From assembly GCA_025738555.1 (NCBI GenBank), contig JAOVFP010000018.1, positions 2,542,001 through 2,606,000 on the forward strand: a stretch of 64,000 nt of DNA. Reading direction: 5' to 3'. The notes under the pieces are model-generated. The model made no database searches and was not told where the DNA came from. It was given only the letters and a program-made list of their open reading frames with translations. Both the position numbers and the translations under genes were made by a program. The DNA is from Cyathus striatus. Its lineage: Eukaryota; Basidiomycota; Agaricomycetes; Agaricales; Nidulariaceae. Below are positions 56,582 to 64,000 of the stretch, piece by piece (position 1 is the stretch's first letter; each line of letters opens with the position of its first letter).

Positions 56582-59500
56582 ATTTGAATAAAATTTTACC
56601 TGCTTCTCAGATAGATAATAAGGATACAGTGTAGTGCAGTAGTAGTACAGCATGTACTTAGGATAGGTATGCTTATGACAAATATTGCTTCACACTCACT
56701 TACATATTATTCATGCTCAGGATCAAATTTCCACGCTCAGACCCTGAGTGTGCATGAAAAAATGCACCTGCACCCATTGTCCATACCTGCATATAACGGT
56801 ACACATGAAAGACCATTGTGCTACACAGGCTTGTATACATCCACTAAGGATCAAAAAGACTACCAAGTCAATAATTTGTAAAATGCAGATGCTTACAGGC
56901 CTGGCATAACGGAATTTTAGTCAGTATGGTAATCTGTTTTTCTTATGCTGTAAACTACGTAGCAATATCAGGCTGAATTCATTGTTGTACATAAGTAGTA
57001 ATAATCACGGCACGAAAGAAAGGTGAGATGGTCCACCTATAAACAGTATCTCAGTGTGCACCCAATCCCATGGTTTGACTCCCTTGGGTGGCAGGCGAGT
57101 GCTGCTGATATACTTAATCATGACAGATGTGTCAATTCTATTTTCCTGTGATCTTTAAAGCAACTTGGCTTTATAATTACTTCAGTACTTGTTTGCATGT
57201 ACATGCATCTGGTAAATAGCAAACTTTGAGTAGATAAAGGGGGGTAGCTTAGTCTACCCATCAAAGACATTGAAAACACTTATTTCATGGTTCAAATATT
57301 CCAGGAATAGGCACTTATATAATGTGTGTGTTTAAGTTTTTGTTGTACAATTGTCCAAGAGTATAAAGTATCTAAATACCCAGCTCAATCTCACAAAGAA
57401 GTAAACATCAAATATCAAATCAAATATACAAAGACACATAGTCTAATTATAATGTGTCTCACTCATCTTGTGGTTCAATACAAGCTATAGATGAGCATTT
57501 GAAGATTCTCGTGCCTTTTTCAATTTTTTTTTGCAAGGTAGGACACTCTGTGTTGGAACTGGGAGGCTTTGTAGTATTGCGAACCCAGTGAACTGTGACT
57601 GTGGCAGCGTGCCTGACAGAATTCTTAGCGAGTTTTCCTACCTCTTTCCCTTCCACTCTTTCTTATGATTACCAGCCAGTTGCATAGATGGACGTCTCTC
57701 CCCTCCTTCCATGTCCTCGAACTACCCTCTCATTCCTCCCTCCCTTGTGTTTCTCTCCTCGTCTATCAATCCAAGCAAAGCAACAACAGGGCCAGTTCTC
57801 TCAACACTAGTCAACAGTGGTCTTCATCCCTCATTCTACCATTGTGCTTGACAGCTGAGCGTAATGTGGAGTAGCATTTTGCTCTCATTACACTACCTCC
57901 CAACAAAGTTCAACACCTATGAGAGCGGTAAATTGGTGGCACATCCTTGGGATGGGAGAGACGAGGGCCACGACAGGTTGGAGGAGAAGAGTGCCAATGC
58001 GAAGCGGTGGAATAAGTTCAAATAGGCGCCTTTTATCACCAAATCTTGCTTATGCCCTCTTTTCCTCGTTATTGTCGTTCGCTGACACGCTTTTCTTGTA
58101 GGGCATCCGTGTGGCTTAACAACACATTTCCTCCTCTCGACTGGACATCTATGCAAGTCAGCTCGCTGAGACATTCATTGATTCGGACGAGAGGTGGTAT
58201 GGTCTTCGGCATTGAATCCTATTGCCAACGTACACTGGTTACCCAGGTCTCGTGTATAAGGATTCTATTGGCTATACGGAGGGGTTTTCGATTTCTACCC
58301 CAGGGTATAAGGGTGCGAGGAAGGGGTAGAGACGATGGGGGAGTGATGTTGGTAAGGGGGGACTAGAACACGTAAGCGTGGTCCTTGTCAAGGCGATGAA
58401 GGTCGAGGAGTAGTGGGTGACAAGACGCACGAAAGGCTCCTCAATGAAGTACTCAAAAGTTTGTTGTCCGCATCCAGGACCATGCTCAGTGTTGAATGTT
58501 GATGGTCGGTGGTGGTCACTCAGCATCTGCAAGACTTTAGCTCCTCTGACCATTTGTATTGTCGAGCTAGCTGTGGACGCGGGTATCGGATTTTTGACCC
58601 GACGTTAGGGAGACTCATTTGCATTCTCGCTGGAGTCAACTCCGCCCTTTCCACCTCAGAATTCCGCTGTATGCCCATAGATCTTCGCCGGTTCTTGCCC
58701 CCTCTTACAGTTCTGGTAGAGACAATGAAGGCCATGAAGCTCGATGGGGTTCCCGGCTGAGGAAGCCTAGGCGGCTACTAGCACTACGTGGCAGCTGATA
58801 TTTCTTGGGGCACTCAGGCAAATACTTGTTCGCATTCAATTATGATCACCGGCCATACTTGGTAAGGCTCGGTATCAGTCGGTATCTTTCGTCGACGGTG
58901 GTTACTCCAGGTTATTCCAGTGTTATTCCACTGCGGACGTGCCCAACATTCAGTCGGTTATAACTTATCGGCTCTCGCTGGTGTCTGTTCCGAACCACCC
59001 GACGGTTTCTGCTTTCCTCCTGCCGTTCCGCTGGGACGACTATGATTTAGGTGTATGGGGTTCTGTACCCAGGCGCGGGTGAAGGGTGATACTTATCAAT
59101 GGAGTTCTCAATGTTCATCATTCTCTATCAGGTTCTTGAACTCACTGTTGGTAGTTAATGGTGGCTTCTTTATGGGACTTCGGCTCGTAGTTTGCATCAC
59201 AGCTCGCTACTAGTGGAAATTCGTCCTGGCATCGAGTTTTTCTACAAGACCTTGGCACCGTTTGCATGCCTGCTGGTGTCAGGTTTGCATTGTCTTTGCT
59301 CATACTGCTGTCTGCCCTGGACCACCGTCATCATGCTCCTATGAACGTCTTTTCCTTTGTCAGGGGGCCTATCCTCCTCTTGCTCGTCGTATCGTTGTCT
59401 CACCTCTCTTCTTTACATGGCACCTTATCGCATCAATGTTCCCTTTCAGCGTTCCGCGCCTAGTACATAGCACACGGCCCAACAGACTCGCAGCATGCAT

Positions 59501-60242
59501 ATGTACGGCAATGTCTGTTCTTATTCTTTTTGTCAACAACTATATATACAGTAATAATAAGATCGAGTTATTTTAGATTTAATACATATATGTGCGCCAG
59601 AAGGCAAGCTTTTGGAGATCGGCGACATTTGTAAATCTGCGAATATGAAAATGGAGTTAAAGGCCTGAATTATATTGAAACTCGCAGGGAACGATGGTGT
59701 GAGGATATCTCTCATCTCGTGGCTCATTTCCAGCTCAGAAGTTCCTGTAGTAAATTTGGTTTTTTAGTGGTCACTGGTGTGTAGCTTTATTAAGGAAAAT
59801 TATGGAAGCTACCCGTCCAAGACCCCAAATTGCCACAATACCACTTACAATAGCCAATGGTGTTATCCCTCATCTCGACTTTGGCATACCGGGTGGAAAA
59901 ACTTCCTATTAATTCATGAACAACAAGTAGTAGTTTTTTCAGCGGCAAATATAACTGCAATGATTACAGGATATAATTCTAAAGCCCTATGCCATTTACA
60001 AGGGTCGATGATGTGATGGTATTTTTCACCTTATGATCTGATCATCTGGATGTCAAGTACTTTTGCAATTTTACAAAAGGTGCTTTCGCCTCCTTGAACA
60101 GCGATAATACTAATGCACCACAACTATACAGTGCGGAGGTAATGTTCTACTATGCAATGAGAAACGTTACCAGTCTAACTCCCATATTGTTTTGATTGAA
60201 TGAACGTGTACTGGGTGTTTTCTAGGTGGTACAATATGTTCT
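56582..60242. other. Mixed region with possible gene remnants, no confident gene
   Basis: 56582-57650 is AT-rich and anonymous. 57880-58760 is CpG-rich and has coding-like pieces: a plus-strand frame near 57908-58030 reading ESGKLVAHPWDGRDEGHD, another near 58150 with LAETFIDSDERWYGLRH, and a minus-strand frame near 58380-58553 with PGCGQQTFEYFIEEPFVR. They do not connect into one model and are broken by stops. 58760-60242 shows no gene. Confidence 0.35.
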
Positions 60243-63199
60243 TTATATCATAGTAGTAGTTAAGTCAATTCTTTTTTTCTTTGTTTGCCTAATGCTGTCT
60301 GAACTGCATATCCCTGTGTCCAACTCGAGCTTTCGCTTTTTTTTTGGTTTATTTTGAAGAGGAATATAGCGACTGATCTCTGTTTCATCAGTTTTAAGCA
60401 ATGCATATTCTTCGTCAGTAGTAGTTAAGTCAATTCTTTGTTTCTTTGTTTGCCTAATACTGTCTGAACTGCATATCCCTGTGTCCAACTCGAGCTCTCG
60501 CTTTCTTTTTGGTTTATTCTGGAGAGGAATATAGTGGCTGATCTCTGTTTCATCAGTTTTAAGCAATGCATATTCTTCGTCAGTAGTAGTTAAGTCAATT
60601 CTTTGTTTCTTTGTTTGCCTAATGCTGTCTGAACTGCATATCCCTGTGTCCAACTCGAGCTCTCGCTTTCTTTTTGGTTTATTTTGAAGAGGAATATAGC
60701 GGCTGATCTCTGTTCCATCAGTTTTAAGCAATGCATATTCTTCGTCAGTAGTGGTTAAGTCAATTCTTTGTTTCTTTGTTTGCCTAATGCTGTCTGAACT
60801 GCATATCCCTGTGTCCAACTCGAGCTCTCGCTTTCTTTTTGGTTTATTTTGAAGAGGAATATAGCGGCTGATCTCTGTTCCATCAGTTTTAAGCAATGCA
60901 TATTCTTCGTCAGTAGTGGTTAAGTCAATTCTTTGTTTCTTTGTTTGCCTAATGCTGTCTGAACTGCATATCCCTGTGTCCAACTCGAGCTCTCGCTTTC
61001 TTTTTGGTTTATTTTGAAGAGGAATATAGCGGCTGATCTCTGTTTCATCAGTTATAAGCAATGCGTATTCTTTCTGAATCTCGTCATGAATGCCTTCTGA
61101 CACAGATGTATCAAGCACACCAGTTATATGCCATCCAAGTGAGTTTCCCACTTGTTCAAATGTATATATCAATAAATTGCTGATCTTCCAGTGCACTTTG
61201 CATTGAACCTCACCCCAATTTCCAATGTCAATGAAATTGGTAAGGTCTCTATATAGCACATGAGGGTTTATCAGGAAGAGTTTTCTTTGGAGTGCACTGG
61301 TTGCTGCATCTGTAAAAACTCTTTTGACAAACCGAATTCTTTCAGATTGCTTTTCCCCATTTTGTATGTAGAACTCCATATTTTGTGAAGGAAAAGCCCA
61401 TACAAAGACAAATACACCACTCCAAAAGACTGCATCCAAGTCATGAAGTGGGTGACACCTGAAGGGGGTTTCTTGTTTGCTTGAAGCTTCTTTATCAGTA
61501 GTTTTTGGTCGTAGTGGTAAATGTGTGTATGCATTTTCATAAACCTCATAAGAGGTAAAACTTGGACTATCCTTTTATGTTTGTTAATAATCAGATATCA
61601 GTTGCTTAAATTGAATAGACATACTGTCCAAAAATGAGGTTGTGCAGTATCTAGATTATTATAGAAGCATGAATATTCAAGGTCTGTGAGTTTGCCTTGA
61701 TTCCCAACTAAAAATATATTTTTCACATTGATGTCTCTGTGTACATAGCCTCTTTTAGCCAAAACTGCAAGAGCTATATAATTTCCATTAGTGAGTGTTT
61801 ATAGATTGCAGCAAATATTTTAAGTACCTTTGGTTGCACCAATCAAGCCTAGAAATAATGCCTTTACGGTGGGAGCCTTGTAAAGGGGAGTTCCGATCCC
61901 TTTATAAATTGTACGTCTATGAAACTTTGGGTGGAAACGATGGATGGAGTGATTGGTCCTTAAATCATCTATACCAAGGCATATTGATGAATCATAGCTG
62001 GAGACAGGATTTTTTATATTCAATAAATTTTTATCAGTCAAAAAGAATCGACTGTTTCCTGCCATTTGATTCCACAAATCAAATCCACGTAAAATTATAT
62101 TTTCCGTGTGGTCCGGTTCTCCGTTCAGCAGTACTTCACCTTCATGGAGAACGGTCATGAAAAAATTGATGTTTTCTGGCTCGTCTGGGTCGGATGTCAT
62201 CGCTTTAATGATATTCTTCTCGTACTGCCTGTTATCAACCCAGAAGTCCTTTATTGTGACTGCCTCTCCCACAGGATTGCCGCTTTCATCCTCTTGGCAT
62301 GCCTCGAGGAGTCGTGTTCCGCGCCCCTGAATAGCATCAGCGCAGGATATGATGTTTAGTATCCTGTATGTTCCTGATTCACGAATTTCACCATTCTCGG
62401 TATTGAAAGCCTTCATGGAATAGACCCGTTTCCCTTGTTCATCCACCTTGCACGTGATTGTTGGATCGAATCCCAGCTCCGATACACTGCCATAAGTAAG
62501 GGATAACATTATATTTAAGAGTTTCTTGGGTTGCTGTTCGGTGTTTAATGTATAAGTGGCAAGCTCATAATTTGTTATAGGAATGACCTGCCTTCATATA
62601 GTTAAAAGCCTTACAGGCAATAATTGCCTGCCGAGAAGCAAACCATAGTTGCATAATGGTACCCTTTACAGTGATGGCGAAGGAAAACCTTCTTCTGATA
62701 TCCGAGAGACTACGTTTTATCCCTTGGAGCGCCATTTCAACGTTCTATAAAAAGATGTGAGCACAGAAGATCAAAAGGAGAATAGACAGGCTTTTTACCA
62801 AGGACGTGTCTCTTGGCTCATGTTCTTGATAACTGAGAGGATACGCCCAGTCATCATCTGAAGTCGGAGCTTCACTAGATCCATCGATATAGCAACAACA
62901 AATAGGTCCTGAAGTACCACTTTGAGTCGTAGTTCCCGATTCAATGAAGTGGCGGTAGTGGGATGTAGGAACAAGTTTTGTATTCTTAAATGAAACACAT
63001 TTAATAATCGTGTCACAAATTTTTAGGAGTCTCTGTGTTTCAGGCTCCTTTTTATATGCGGTCCATCCGTTAGACTTGAGGTACCCTCCTTTTTCAGGTT
63101 ATCCCTCGTTTTGCTAACATTAATGCTATGTTTGACATTTGGAAGCATATATGCTTTAAAGGTTGAGAAAGGCAATTTTAATATGCACTGCCCAATCAT
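60243..63199 (-). CDS. FunK1-type protein kinase with five C-terminal 55-residue repeats
   Basis: Six exons: 63119-63199, 62799-63074, 62592-62744, 61828-62533, 61625-61773, 60243-61571. They join in frame to 897 residues. FunK1 landmarks: RRRFSFAITV...LWFASRQA, LSLTYGSVSELGFDPTI, VTIKDFWVD, the catalytic loop VHRDINVKNI at about 416-425 (HRD and Asn intact), DLEYS at 436-440 (DFG position, DLE is common in the family), and PLHDLDAVFWSGVFVFVWAF in the C-lobe. The last third is five tandem 55-residue units, each with KPKRKRELE and RQTKKQRIDL, NLS-like. Intron 62534-62591 appears to be GC-AG (AAG|GCAGGT); intron 1 is only 44 nt. Likely an active nuclear Ser/Thr kinase; substrate unknown. The start at 63199 is the best in-frame ATG but less sure than the rest. 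Confidence 0.8.
60249..61069 (-). repeat. Coding minisatellite, five 165-bp units
   Basis: Near-identical 165-bp units (copies start about every 165 bp: shared anchor at about 60416, 60581, 60746 and 60911). They differ by few substitutions and keep frame. The last unit, next to the stop, is the most diverged. Confidence 0.92.
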
Positions 63200-63293
63200 T
63201 GTGGAAGATGAAAGAAAGAAGGAACAGTATATATGGAATATACCAACGTTCGTTTTATATAAACGGGATCGATCATCGGAGTCAGTATGACAA

Positions 63294-63460
63294 TGTTATT
63301 CAAATGTTATCTGGCTAGTAAACAATACATTGCAGTGAATGTAACAAATGTGTTATTCAAATGTACCTAGCCGGTGTAACAATACATTGGACTGAATATA
63401 ACAAATGTGTTATTCAAATGTGCCTAGCTGGCGTCAGCAATCTGAGTCAGAAAAATCGAG
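63294..63460. repeat. Three tandem 58-bp units upstream of the kinase gene
   Basis: GTTATTCAAATGT, CTAGC(T/C)GG and AACAATACATTG recur at about 63294, 63352 and 63410, the third unit truncated. It lies within 100 bp 5' of the kinase start and could affect its promoter. Confidence 0.7.
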
Positions 63461-63789
63461 ACCGCCACATTTGTCCAGACATGGCCAGACTGGGAATTGC
63501 CGACTGCGTCGGCGACAACCTTGCTTGACTTCGAAGGATAAAAGTAGTGGTTTGGAGCAAACAAGTTACGTGTTTTTAGTTCTACAAGTACAGTATATAA
63601 GTAGGTACATTTCGAGATACGAGAGATAATATATATACATTTTTTTTTTGATTAAAGTTGAATGCTAGGTGAATCTACGTCAACCAAGGTAGTATACAGT
63701 TTGTTCCTGTTGCCAACAGTGTGGGCTCTTTTTGCGCAATGCATGGGGACGCGATCGTTAATGAATTGAGACCGAAGGGTAGGAGGGGG

Positions 63790-64000
63790 AAGGATAGAAG
63801 AAACTGTGGTCATCCTTCGCGAACAAATGCGGGTGACTGACAGACCATGGCAGGAATTTCTTAGACGTCTGTGAACAGGAAACATAGACAGAGACGACGT
63901 GGCGATGGTCAGGCAACTAATAATAGGTAATCCTGAACACGAACCGACAAATTTCAGTAAACCTCCATGGGACAACGCGTGCTTGATAACACCTAAGCAT
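63790..64000 (+). pseudogene. PIF1-like DNA helicase fragment (edge of window)
   Basis: The plus frame reads TVVILREQMRVTD, RPWQEFLRRL, a TGA at 63872, then continues in the same frame with GNIDRDDVAMVRQLI and KPPWDNACLITPKH to the window end. This order matches the segment of PIF1-like helicases between motif III and the C-terminal motifs (LTEQ...R, F...L..R.G.., LV.TP.H). The family is abundant in Agaricomycetes and also occurs in Helitrons. The TGA replaces a likely CGA Arg codon, so this copy is probably broken. The minus-strand ORF over the same bases is a shadow. Confidence 0.55.

Noticed and set aside
57665..59576. Several ORFs of 60-106 residues on both strands
   Set aside because: They overlap one another in different frames, are broken by stops and do not join by splice signals; reported only as possible remnants.

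Overview
The window looks like nuclear DNA of a basidiomycete fungus, most likely an Agaricomycete. Genes are split by many 40-60 nt GT-AG introns. Two genes encode FunK1-type kinases, a family expanded in Agaricomycetes. There is a P450 tail with the usual exon layout and several Ty3/gypsy and solo LTR insertions. I cannot name a species.

Layout. 1-668: 3' end of a cytochrome P450. 669-5400: AT-rich, gene-poor DNA with a TA-flanked MITE (2272-3060) and a foldback/TIR composite (3067-5274). 5417-5743: a short ORF. 6925-8327 (-): an 11-exon micro-exon gene of unknown function. 9159-10090 (-): a truncated FunK1-like pseudokinase. 10677-15566 (+): a complete 23-exon cohesin gene SMC1, with two MluI cell-cycle boxes upstream. 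15862-20355 (-): a convergent four-exon gene for a 1,442-residue low-complexity protein. 23484-24470: six tandem tRNA-like units with RNA polymerase III B boxes and T-run terminators. 24798-25477: a second MITE. 27338-28154 (-): a gene remnant split by a solo LTR. 28.3-35.05 kb (+): a heavily mutated Ty3/gypsy element. 35215-36443 (-): a five-exon gene of unknown function. 37.1-38.4 kb: an LTR-like block. 38823-46475 (-): a full-length chromodomain Ty3/gypsy element with 485-bp LTRs, a 5-bp target duplication and an extra zinc-knuckle ORF. 47.4-49.1 kb: a ~320-bp satellite. 49142-54076 (-): a decayed gene built from duplicated phase-1 exon pairs and split by an LTR-like block. 54.5-55.1 kb: a minisatellite. 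55192-55722: a solo LTR. 56303-56579: a third MITE. 60243-63199 (-): a six-exon FunK1 kinase with five 55-residue C-terminal repeats. 63790-64000 (+): the edge of a PIF1-like helicase gene.

Two mutational compartments are visible. The SMC1 region and the 57-64 kb end have ordinary CpG content. From about 28 to 56 kb CpG is scarce, and the damage is mostly C-to-T or G-to-A: CGA-to-TGA stops, lost splice donors, and an LTR pair that differs only by transitions. This fits cytosine methylation followed by deamination (or a RIP-like process) acting on transposons and on genes lying among them.

The most unusual items are the micro-exon gene, the duplicated-exon pseudogene, the tandem pol III-like array, the apparent self-priming chromovirus with an extra zinc-knuckle ORF, and the kinase with tandem NLS-like repeats. 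All gene models were built by eye from splice signals and reading phase. No database search was run.
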